From assembly GCA_958439155.1 (NCBI GenBank), contig CAUBUJ010000016.1, positions 1 to 19,949 on the forward strand: DNA of 19,949 bases, in the 5' to 3' direction. Numbering within the stretch: position 1 is the first letter of the stretch; each line of letters starts with the position of its first letter. The notes below the pieces were generated by a model. The model saw only the letters and a program-made list of their open reading frames with translations. It had not been told where the DNA came from and made no database searches. This DNA comes from an uncultured Veillonellaceae bacterium. Its GTDB lineage: Bacteria > Bacillota > Negativicutes > Veillonellales > Dialisteraceae. The position numbers were made by a program, and so were the translations under genes. Of this stretch, positions 13,989 through 19,949 are shown one piece after another.

Positions 13989-14249
13989 GTGGCAGAAGAA
14001 AGAAATTTGCGCAAAGTGCGTCAGGGAGTCGTTGTCAGCGACAAAATGGACAAAACCGTTGTCGTAGCTGTCGAACGCAAGGTTCCCCACAAGTTCTATA
14101 ACAAATCTGTAAATACCACAACCAAATTCAAGGCACATGACGAAAATAACGAATGCCGTGTCGGCGACACCGTCCGCATCGTAGAAACCCGCCCGCTGTC
14201 CCATGACAAGCGCTGGAGAGTGGAAAAAATCGTTGCCCGTCAGAATTAA
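13989..14249 (+). CDS. rpsQ: 30S ribosomal protein S17
   Basis: S17 is an OB-fold primary binder of 16S rRNA in the 30S body. The 86 residues include RQGVVVSDKMDKTVVVAVER, CRVGDTVRIVETRPLSHDKR and WRVEKI. The start is GTG 13989, with AGGAGG (13975-13980) 8 nt upstream; no better in-frame ATG exists. Confidence 0.97.
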   Translation: MAEERNLRKVRQGVVVSDKMDKTVVVAVERKVPHKFYNKSVNTTTKFKAHDENNECRVGDTVRIVETRPLSHDKRWRVEKIVARQN

Positions 14250-14278
14250 CATAGAAAGAATATAGGAGGATAGGCACG

Positions 14279-14647
14279 ATGATTCAGCAGGAAAGCAGAC
14301 TCAACGTTGCAGATAATACCGGCGCAAAGAGTGTCCTGGTCATTAAAGTCCTGGGCGGATCCTGGCGCAAGAGCGGCAATATTGGCGATATCGTTGTATG
14401 CACTGTTAAAGATGCAACACCAGGCGGCGTTGTCAAGAAAAGCCAGGTTGTAAAAGGCGTTATCGTTCGTTCCGTGAATGGCATCAGCCGCGCTGACGGC
14501 TCTCATATCCGTTTCGATGAAAACGCAGTAGTTCTGATTAAGGACGACAAGACACCGATTGGAACGCGTATTTTCGGACCGGTAGCAAGAGAACTCCGTG
14601 AAAAAGATTTCATGAAGATTCTGTCCCTTGCGCCGGAAGTACTCTAA
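14279..14647 (+). CDS. rplN: 50S ribosomal protein L14
   Basis: L14 forms part of the inter-subunit bridge and the binding site for the silencing factor RsfS. The length is exactly 122 residues, the family standard. It starts MIQQESRLNVADNTGAKSVL and contains GVVKKSQVVKGVIVRS and TRIFGPVARELR. AGGAGG precedes the ATG. It is the first gene of the classical spc part, but no promoter or terminator separates it from rpsQ. Confidence 0.98.
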   Translation: MIQQESRLNVADNTGAKSVLVIKVLGGSWRKSGNIGDIVVCTVKDATPGGVVKKSQVVKGVIVRSVNGISRADGSHIRFDENAVVLIKDDKTPIGTRIFGPVARELREKDFMKILSLAPEVL

Positions 14648-14659
14648 GGGAGGTACGTG

Positions 14660-14989
14660 ATGAGCCATTTACACGTAAAAACCGGAGACACCGTAGTTGT
14701 CATCGCCGGTAAAGATAAAGGCAAACAGGGTAAGATCAAGGCGGCTATGCCTGACAAGAACCGCGTTGTCGTAGAAGGCGTCAACATTGTCAAGAAGCAC
14801 ATGAAGCCGACCCAGGCAAACCCGAAGGGCGGCATCGTTTCCAAAGAAGCTCCGATCCATGTATCCAACGTGATGATCGTAGATCCGGAAACGAAGAAAC
14901 CGACCCGTATCAAGAAAATTCAGCAGAACGATGGATCTTACGTAAGAGCGGCTGTAAAGAGCGGCGCTCTTCTCGATAAAGCAAAGTAA
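14660..14989 (+). CDS. rplX: 50S ribosomal protein L24
   Basis: L24 initiates 50S assembly and lies near the tunnel exit. The 109 residues carry an N-terminal KOW motif (VKTGDTVVVIAGKDKGKQGK) and the conserved GVNIVKKHMKP and GGIVSKEAPIHVSNVMI. ATG 14660 is preferred to the adjacent GTG 14657, because GGGAGG (14648-14653) is 6 nt from the ATG but only 3 nt from the GTG. The difference is one residue. Confidence 0.96.
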   Translation: MSHLHVKTGDTVVVIAGKDKGKQGKIKAAMPDKNRVVVEGVNIVKKHMKPTQANPKGGIVSKEAPIHVSNVMIVDPETKKPTRIKKIQQNDGSYVRAAVKSGALLDKAK

Positions 14990-15007
14990 TAAGGGAAGGA
15001 GGAAACT

Positions 15008-15547
15008 ATGTCCAGACTTAAAGATTTGTACACTGCAGAAATCAGAAACGCAATGCAGGAAAAATTCGGCTACAAGAACGCGATGGAAATTCCGAAGCTG
15101 GAAAAAATCGTTATCAATATTGGCGTAGGTGAAGCGACCACCAATGCCAAGGCTGTAGACGCGGCAGTATCCGATCTGGCAGCCATCACCGGCCAGCAGC
15201 CGATCATCTGCAAAGCGAAAAAATCTCTTGCAGCATGGAAAATCCGTGAAGGAATGCCCCTGGGCTGCAAAGTGACACTGCGCGGCGATAGAATGTATGA
15301 ATTCCTTGACCGTCTCATCAACGTTGCACTTCCCCGTGTACGCGACTTCCGCGGAATCAGCGACAAGAGCTTTGACGGCCGCGGCAACTATGCCTTCGGC
15401 GTGAAAGAACAGCTGATTTTCCCGGAAATCGATTATGAAAAAATCGATAAGATCCGCGGTATGGATATTATCGTAGTCACCACGGCAAAGACCGATGAAG
15501 AAGCCCGTGAACTTCTCGTCAAATTCGGCATGCCGTTCAAGAAATAA
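15008..15547 (+). CDS. rplE: 50S ribosomal protein L5
   Basis: L5 binds 5S rRNA in the central protuberance and contacts P-site tRNA. The 179 residues equal the family norm. It contains PKLEKIVINIGVGEA, ITGQQPIICKAKKSLAAWKI, the loop MPLGCKVTLRG and the C-terminal GMDIIVVTTAKTDEEARELL. AAGGAGG precedes the ATG. In E. coli S8 represses the spc operon by binding near the rplE start; I could not identify that structure here by eye. Confidence 0.97.
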   Translation: MSRLKDLYTAEIRNAMQEKFGYKNAMEIPKLEKIVINIGVGEATTNAKAVDAAVSDLAAITGQQPIICKAKKSLAAWKIREGMPLGCKVTLRGDRMYEFLDRLINVALPRVRDFRGISDKSFDGRGNYAFGVKEQLIFPEIDYEKIDKIRGMDIIVVTTAKTDEEARELLVKFGMPFKK

Positions 15548-15560
15548 CGAGGAGGACAAT

Positions 15561-15830
15561 ATGGCAAAGAAGTCTATGTTGGAACGCGAAAAGAAAAGAG
15601 AACTCGCAGTCCAGAAATACGCAGCCAAGCGTCAGGCTCTGAAAGAAGCCGGCGACTATGAAGCGCTGTCCAAACTGCCGCGCAACGCATCCCCGACGCG
15701 CCTGCACAACCGCTGCAAGCTGACTGGCCGTCCCCATGGCTATATGCGCAAATTCGGCATCTGCCGCAATCAGTTCCGTGATCTGGCTTACCGCGGTGAA
15801 ATTCCGGGCGTAAGAAAAGCCAGCTGGTAA
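15561..15830 (+). CDS. rpsN: 30S ribosomal protein S14, long zinc-independent form
   Basis: S14 is a late-assembling 30S head protein. At 89 residues it is the long (C-minus) type rather than the 61-residue zinc-ribbon type found at this place in many Firmicutes. The C-terminal GRPHGYMRKFG and GEIPGVRKASW are typical. Of the four cysteines expected in the zinc form, Cys52 and Cys68 remain, while the partners are Thr55 and Gln71, so zinc cannot be held in the usual way. ATG 15561 has AGGAGG (15550-15555) 5 nt upstream. The in-frame ATG 15495 lies inside rplE and is rejected. Confidence 0.96.
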   Translation: MAKKSMLEREKKRELAVQKYAAKRQALKEAGDYEALSKLPRNASPTRLHNRCKLTGRPHGYMRKFGICRNQFRDLAYRGEIPGVRKASW

Positions 15831-15854
15831 TATTTTGGAAGGAGGATTTTATAA

Positions 15855-16253
15855 ATGGTAACAACCGATCCGATTGCGGATATGCTTACCCGTATTCGTA
15901 ACGCGAACGATGCATATCATGAAAAAGTAGATATGCCTGCTTCTAAAGTCAAAGCGGCTGTGCTCGAAATTTTGAAGAACGAAGGTTTTATCAGAAATTG
16001 TGAACAGGTCGAAGTTGACGGCCACACAGTGCTCCGCGCTTCTCTCAAGTACGGCGCCAACCGTGAAAAGGTCATCAAAGGCCTGAAAAGAATTTCCAAG
16101 CCGGGTCTGCGCGTCTATGCGGCGAAAGAAGATCTTCCCCGCGTACTGGGCGGCCTGGGCATCGCCATCATTTCCACATCCAAGGGAATCATGACCGACA
16201 AGAAGGCCCGTAAGGAAGGTCTTGGCGGCGAAGTTCTCGCATATGTCTGGTAA
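15855..16253 (+). CDS. rpsH: 30S ribosomal protein S8
   Basis: S8 is a central-domain 16S rRNA binder and, in E. coli, the feedback repressor of the spc operon. The 132 residues start with VTTDPIADMLTRIRNAND and end with ISTSKGIMTDKKARKEGLGG and EVLAYVW, the family's C-terminal signature. GGAGG (15841-15845) precedes the ATG. It is 14 nt upstream of rplF. Confidence 0.97.
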   Translation: MVTTDPIADMLTRIRNANDAYHEKVDMPASKVKAAVLEILKNEGFIRNCEQVEVDGHTVLRASLKYGANREKVIKGLKRISKPGLRVYAAKEDLPRVLGGLGIAIISTSKGIMTDKKARKEGLGGEVLAYVW

Positions 16254-16267
16254 GCAGGAGGAACAAC

Positions 16268-16810
16268 ATGTCAAGAATCGGCAGAAAACCAATTGCGGTA
16301 CCGGCAGGCGTGGAAGTCAAGATTGACGGACATACCGTGACCGTAAAAGGTCCGAAAGGGACACTCACCCGCACACTCAATGAAGAAATGACCATCACCA
16401 TGGAAGGAAACGAAATCCTCGTTACCCGTCCCAATGATGAAATTAAAGAACGCTCTCTTCACGGCCTGACCCGCACCCTCATCCACAACATGATCGTCGG
16501 CGTCACCGAAGGCTATGAAAAGAAACTGGAAATCCAGGGCGTAGGCTATCATGCCAAGATGCAGGGCAAGAACCTGGATCTGACCCTGGGCTTCTCCCAT
16601 CCGGTCGTAGTCGTACCGCCGGAAGGCATCACCATCAGCACCCCCTCCTCCGTCGTGATCGTCGTATCCGGCGCTGACAAGGAAAAGGTCGGCATGGTCG
16701 CCGCTGAAATCCGCGCATGGCGTGAACCGGAACCGTACAAAGGCAAGGGTATCCGCTACTCTGGCGAACATGTACGTCGTAAGGCTGGCAAGACCGGCGC
16801 AACAAAGTAA
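16268..16810 (+). CDS. rplF: 50S ribosomal protein L6
   Basis: L6 lies at the base of the L7/L12 stalk by the sarcin-ricin loop. The 180 residues form the two related halves typical of L6. The start MSRIGRKPIAVPAG, the motif VKGPKGTLTR, LEIQGVGYHAKMQGKNLDLT and the C-terminal EPYKGKGIRYSGEHVRRKAG are all as expected. AGGAGG precedes the ATG. Confidence 0.98.
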   Translation: MSRIGRKPIAVPAGVEVKIDGHTVTVKGPKGTLTRTLNEEMTITMEGNEILVTRPNDEIKERSLHGLTRTLIHNMIVGVTEGYEKKLEIQGVGYHAKMQGKNLDLTLGFSHPVVVVPPEGITISTPSSVVIVVSGADKEKVGMVAAEIRAWREPEPYKGKGIRYSGEHVRRKAGKTGATK

Positions 16811-16828
16811 GGCAGGAGGTAACGAAAT

Positions 16829-17194
16829 ATGGCTAAAAATACAAGCAGAGATGCAGTGGTTCGCCGCCATCTCCGTCTCCGTCAGAAGATCTCCGGTACT
16901 GCAGAGCGTCCGCGTCTCAATGTATTCCGTTCTCTGAAGCACATCTACGCTCAGATTATCGATGATACAAAAGGTGTCACTCTCGTATCGGCCAACACCA
17001 ATGACAAGGAAATCAAAGAAAAATTCCCTTACGGCGGCAATGCGGCAGCAGCTGCTGAAGTAGGCAAGCTCGTAGCAAAGAGAGCGCTCGAAAAGGGCAT
17101 TGAAACCGTAGTATTCGACCGCGGCGGCTACATTTATCACGGCAGAGTGAAAGCTCTGGCTGAAGGCGCCCGTGAAGGCGGCCTGAAGTTTTAA
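16829..17194 (+). CDS. rplR: 50S ribosomal protein L18
   Basis: L18 binds 5S rRNA and brings it to the 50S subunit with L5. The 121 residues have a basic N-terminal part (RRHLRLRQKISGTAERPRL) and the conserved NVFRSLKHIYAQIIDD, GKLVAKRALEKGI and FDRGGYIYHGRVKALAEGAR. AGGAGG lies 12 nt or less upstream of the ATG. It has typical length and no anomalies. Confidence 0.97.
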   Translation: MAKNTSRDAVVRRHLRLRQKISGTAERPRLNVFRSLKHIYAQIIDDTKGVTLVSANTNDKEIKEKFPYGGNAAAAAEVGKLVAKRALEKGIETVVFDRGGYIYHGRVKALAEGAREGGLKF

Positions 17195-17212
17195 GCTAAA
17201 GGAGAAAAGCAC

Positions 17213-17716
17213 ATGCCAAGATTTGAAAAACAGGAATCCGATCTGCAGGAAAACGTTGTTTTCATCAACCGGGTTGCCAAAGTTGTTAAAGGCGGCCGCC
17301 GCTTTTCCTTTGCTGCTGTCGTAGTAGTAGGCGATGGAAAAGGCAAGGTCGGCGCAGGCCTTGGAAAAGCTGCTGAAGTGCCGGAAGCGATCCGCAAGGG
17401 CGTGGAAGACGCGAAGAAGAATATGATCACCGTTGCGACAAAGAACGGCACCATTCCCCATGAAATTCATGGTACCTACGGCGCAGGCCGCGTATTCATG
17501 AAACCGGCAGCAGAAGGCTGCGGCATTATCGCCGGCGGCCCGATCCGTGCGGTACTGGAACTGGCAGGCATCCGCAACATCCTCACCAAGTCCCTCGGAT
17601 CCCACAACTCCATCAATATGGTCAGAGCGACCCTCGACGCTCTGTCCAAGCTGGAAAATGCACGCACCGTAGCAGCGCTGCGCGGCAAGTCCCTTGATGA
17701 AATTTACAACGCATAA
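17213..17716 (+). CDS. rpsE: 30S ribosomal protein S5
   Basis: S5 shapes the mRNA entry channel and affects decoding fidelity. The 167 residues include the N-terminal double-stranded RNA-binding domain with INRVAKVVKGGRRFSFAAVV and VGDGKGKVG, where spectinomycin resistance changes map in other bacteria (VKGGRRFSF is unaltered as far as can be judged). They also include the C-terminal GGPIRAVLELAGIRNILTKS, LGSHNSINMVRATLDAL segments. The gene lies 18 nt after rplR with AAAGGAG upstream. Confidence 0.97.
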   Translation: MPRFEKQESDLQENVVFINRVAKVVKGGRRFSFAAVVVVGDGKGKVGAGLGKAAEVPEAIRKGVEDAKKNMITVATKNGTIPHEIHGTYGAGRVFMKPAAEGCGIIAGGPIRAVLELAGIRNILTKSLGSHNSINMVRATLDALSKLENARTVAALRGKSLDEIYNA

Positions 17717-17730
17717 TCAGGAGAACGATC

Positions 17731-17913
17731 ATGAGCAAAGCTACAATTACCCTCAAGAAAAGCGTGATCGGCTCCAGACCTGAGCAGATTGCCACCATTA
17801 AGGCACTGGGCCTTAAGAAAACCAATTCCACTGTTGAACAGGAACTGACCCCTCAGATTAAAGGCATGCTTCAGAAAGTACGCCATCTGGTGGTTGTTGA
17901 AGAACATAACTGA
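17731..17913 (+). CDS. rpmD: 50S ribosomal protein L30
   Basis: L30 is a small 50S protein that binds 23S rRNA near 5S. The 60 residues show the bacterial L30 signature: ITLKKSVIGSRPEQIATIKA, LGLKKTNSTVEQ and the C-terminal MLQKVRHLVVVEE. Not all bacteria keep this gene; here it stands at its usual place between rpsE and rplO. Confidence 0.96.
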   Translation: MSKATITLKKSVIGSRPEQIATIKALGLKKTNSTVEQELTPQIKGMLQKVRHLVVVEEHN

Positions 17914-17931
17914 TAGAAGGAGGTGCTACGT

Positions 17932-18372
17932 ATGAAACTGCATGAACTGAAACCGGCAGAAGGATCCACAAGAATCAGACGTCGCGTAGGCCGCGGCATC
18001 GGCTCCGGCATGGGCAAACAGTCCACCCGCGGCGCGAAAGGCCAGAACGCCAGAACCGGCGGCGGCGTACGCCCTGGTTTTGAAGGCGGCCAGATGCCTC
18101 TGTACCGTCGTCTTCCGAAACGCGGATTCAAGAATGTACTGGCAAAACAGTATGCTGTAGTGAATGTAGAACAGCTCAACGTTTTTGAAAACGGAGATCT
18201 CGTAAATCCTCCGGCTCTCATTGAAAAGGGCATTCTCAAAAACGTCCTGGACGGCGTTCGTATTCTCGGAAACGGTGAACTGACAAAGTCTCTGACCGTT
18301 GAGGCGCAGGGCTTCACCAAATCCGCACAGCAGAAAATTGAAGCAGCGGGTGGAAAAGCAGAGGTGAAGTAA
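17932..18372 (+). CDS. rplO: 50S ribosomal protein L15
   Basis: L15 is a late 50S assembly protein with a long basic N-terminal extension. The 146 residues start MKLHELKPAEGSTRIRRRVG and include GRGIGSGMGKQSTRGAKGQN and FEGGQMPLYRRLPKRGFKN, the family signature. ATG 17932 is preferred to GTG 17923: AGGAGG (17918-17923) lies 8 nt before the ATG and overlaps the GTG. The secY start follows one base after the stop. Confidence 0.97.
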   Translation: MKLHELKPAEGSTRIRRRVGRGIGSGMGKQSTRGAKGQNARTGGGVRPGFEGGQMPLYRRLPKRGFKNVLAKQYAVVNVEQLNVFENGDLVNPPALIEKGILKNVLDGVRILGNGELTKSLTVEAQGFTKSAQQKIEAAGGKAEVK

Positions 18373-18373
18373 A

Positions 18374-19636
18374 ATGAGTACCATCCTCGAAACCCTTTTA
18401 GCCAATAAGGAATTGAAGGATCGCATCATTTTCACCTTTATCATGTTCATCATCTTCCGGCTGGGCGTACATATCCCGGTCCCGGGGGTTGATGCATCCG
18501 TGATTGAAAGTTTGTTTTCTGCGGGAAACCTTTTCGGTTTCCTCGACCTCTTCGCAGGGGGCGCACTCAGCAAATTCTCCATTTTTGCCATGAGCATCAC
18601 CCCTTACATCAATGCGTCGATTATTATGCAGCTCCTCACTGCTGTCGTTCCTACCTTTGAAGAATGGCGGAAAGACGGACAGGAGGGCTACAAGAAAATT
18701 CAGAAAGTCACCCGTTACGGCACCGTAGGCCTTGGATTCATCCAGGCTTTCGGCATGTCCTACGGCCTGAAAATCAACAATGCTCTTGTAGACAACAGCT
18801 GGTTCTATGTACTCTTCATCTGCATCATCCTCACAGCAGGCACATGCCTCCTCATGTGGATTGGTGAACAGATTACGGAAAAAGGCATCGGCAACGGGAT
18901 CTCCCTGATCATCTTTGCCGGTATCGTTGCCCGTTTCCCTGACGCCATCGGAACGATCATTGATTACCTCAAAGTAGGGACCATCAGTCCGTTCCAGTGC
19001 CTTGTATTCCTCGTCATCGCCCTCGTTATGATCGCGGTGGTCATCGAGGTCAATGAAGGCCAGCGGCGCATTCCCATCCAGTATGCCAAACGCGTCATCG
19101 GCCGTAAAATGTACGGCGGTCACAACAGCTTCCTTCCCCTCAAGGTGAACCAGGCCGGCGTGATCCCCATCATTTTCGCATCGTCCATTCTGATGATGCC
19201 GGTTACACTGGCGCAGTTTGTCCATGTAGGATGGGTACAGGCAGTAGCCAACTTCTTCAGCTGGGGCACCTGGCCGAATACGATCTGCTACGGCCTCCTG
19301 ATTATGATCTTCACTTATTTCTACACCGCCATTACGGTCAACATCCAGGACCTGGCGGACAACATGAAGAAATACGGCGGATTTATTCCAGGCATTCGTC
19401 CCGGAAAGCCCACCATGGTCTATGTGGACAAGGTTCTCACCCGGATCACACTGACCGGCGCGATTTTCCTCGCGATTATCGCGATTCTTCCGAACTTCAT
19501 CGGAAACCTCACCGGCATCCAGGGCGTATACTTCGGCGGCACGGCTCTCCTCATTGTGGTAGGCGTTGCCCTTGACACAATGAGACAGGCCCAGTCCCTT
19601 ATGGTGAACCGCCACTACCAGGGCTTTATCAAATAA
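18374..19636 (+). CDS. secY: Protein translocase channel subunit SecY
   Basis: SecY is the inner-membrane pore of the Sec translocon. The 420 residues show about ten hydrophobic segments, for example IIFTFIMFIIFRLGV (TM1), LSKFSIFAMSITPYINASII (plug to TM2), VLFICIILTAGTCLLMWIGE (TM4), CLVFLVIALVMIAVVIEV (TM6), GVIPIIFASSILMMPVTL (TM7) and ALLIVVGVALDTMRQ (TM10). The cytosolic loop motifs GQRRIPIQYAKRVIG and the SecA-contacting GFIPGIRPGKPT are present. The only Shine-Dalgarno candidate, GAGGTGA (18361-18367), lies within rplO, so translation is probably coupled. The adhesin at the left end would need this pathway. Confidence 0.98.
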   Translation: MSTILETLLANKELKDRIIFTFIMFIIFRLGVHIPVPGVDASVIESLFSAGNLFGFLDLFAGGALSKFSIFAMSITPYINASIIMQLLTAVVPTFEEWRKDGQEGYKKIQKVTRYGTVGLGFIQAFGMSYGLKINNALVDNSWFYVLFICIILTAGTCLLMWIGEQITEKGIGNGISLIIFAGIVARFPDAIGTIIDYLKVGTISPFQCLVFLVIALVMIAVVIEVNEGQRRIPIQYAKRVIGRKMYGGHNSFLPLKVNQAGVIPIIFASSILMMPVTLAQFVHVGWVQAVANFFSWGTWPNTICYGLLIMIFTYFYTAITVNIQDLADNMKKYGGFIPGIRPGKPTMVYVDKVLTRITLTGAIFLAIIAILPNFIGNLTGIQGVYFGGTALLIVVGVALDTMRQAQSLMVNRHYQGFIK

Positions 19637-19647
19637 GGAGTACAAAC

Positions 19648-19949
19648 ATGTATATCTTATTAATGGGACCGCCAGGCGCCGGCAAAGGAACCCAGGCGGA
19701 AAAGCTGATCCATGAATATGGGATTCCCCAGATTTCCACAGGCGACATGTTCCGCGCTGCGGTCAAATCCGGGACGCCCCTGGGCAAAGAAGCCAAGAGC
19801 TACATGGACAAAGGCGCTCTTGTGCCGGACAGCGTGACCGTAGGCATCGTGAAAGAACGTCTCTCTCAGGATGACTGCAAAAAGGGATGGATCCTGGACG
19901 GATTCCCCAGAACGACCGCGCAGGCGGCCGCGCTGGACGCGATCCTCCA
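19648..19949 (+). CDS. adk: Adenylate kinase, partial (3' end outside window)
   Basis: Adenylate kinase interconverts AMP and ATP with two ADP in the cytosol. The 100 visible residues begin MYILLMGPPGAGKGTQAEKL, with the P-loop GPPGAGKGT at 7-15. They continue through the AMP-binding STGDMFR, the segment KGALVPDSVTVGIVKERL and the DGFPRT motif (about 88-93). About half of the usual protein of roughly 215 residues is present, so the LID domain, and whether it carries the four-cysteine zinc site common in Firmicutes, cannot be seen. It lies 11 nt after secY, as in many spc operons. AAGGAG precedes the ATG. Confidence 0.96.
   Translation, partial: MYILLMGPPGAGKGTQAEKLIHEYGIPQISTGDMFRAAVKSGTPLGKEAKSYMDKGALVPDSVTVGIVKERLSQDDCKKGWILDGFPRTTAQAAALDAIL

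Overview
The window is part of a bacterial chromosome carrying the str, S10 and spc ribosomal-protein clusters in their usual order, with a large surface adhesin gene at the left edge. Every recognisable gene lies on the + strand. The translation proteins are of Firmicutes type, including an L7Ae/YbxF-like gene just before rpsL. The adhesin has a trimeric-autotransporter (YadA-type) outer-membrane anchor, which needs an outer membrane. Together these suggest a diderm Firmicute of the class Negativicutes, family Veillonellaceae. A Dialister- or Megasphaera-like genus is my guess from EF-Tu and L3 sequence style, not from a search.

Layout. (1) 49-3081: YadA-like adhesin, ending at a strong terminator (3099-3141). 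(2) 3265-7938: a consensus-like promoter followed by the L7Ae-like gene, rpsL, rpsG, fusA and tuf, closed by a strong terminator (7956-7983). (3) 7984-9150: 1.17 kb without a credible gene. It holds two related GC-rich hairpins, a 14-copy heptanucleotide array, a second degenerate heptad block, a near-perfect extended -10 promoter (8783-8811) and a leader of about 330 nt rich in hairpins. (4) 9151-19949: one uninterrupted transcription unit, rpsJ-rplC-rplD-rplW-rplB-rpsS-rplV-rpsC-rplP-rpmC-rpsQ-rplN-rplX-rplE-rpsN-rpsH-rplF-rplR-rpsE-rpmD-rplO-secY-adk. adk is cut by the window end. Gaps are at most about 30 nt and two junctions overlap by one base (rplD/rplW and rpsC/rplP).

How the genes work together. 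Units 2 and 4 supply 30S and 50S proteins, the two main elongation GTPases, the Sec translocon channel and adenylate kinase. All are growth-linked and probably coregulated through ribosomal-protein feedback. The rpsL-rpsG gap and the rpsJ leader contain the best candidate RNA regulatory structures. The adhesin is a separate unit with no functional link to its neighbours.

Most of the window is conserved housekeeping sequence. The parts worth a second look are the tuf-rpsJ intergenic region with its structured leader, the coiled-coil tail after the adhesin's membrane anchor, the Arg/Gly/Asp repeat tail on S3, and a zinc-free S14 that keeps two of the four old zinc-ligand cysteines. I see no phage, insertion sequence, CRISPR array, tRNA or rRNA.
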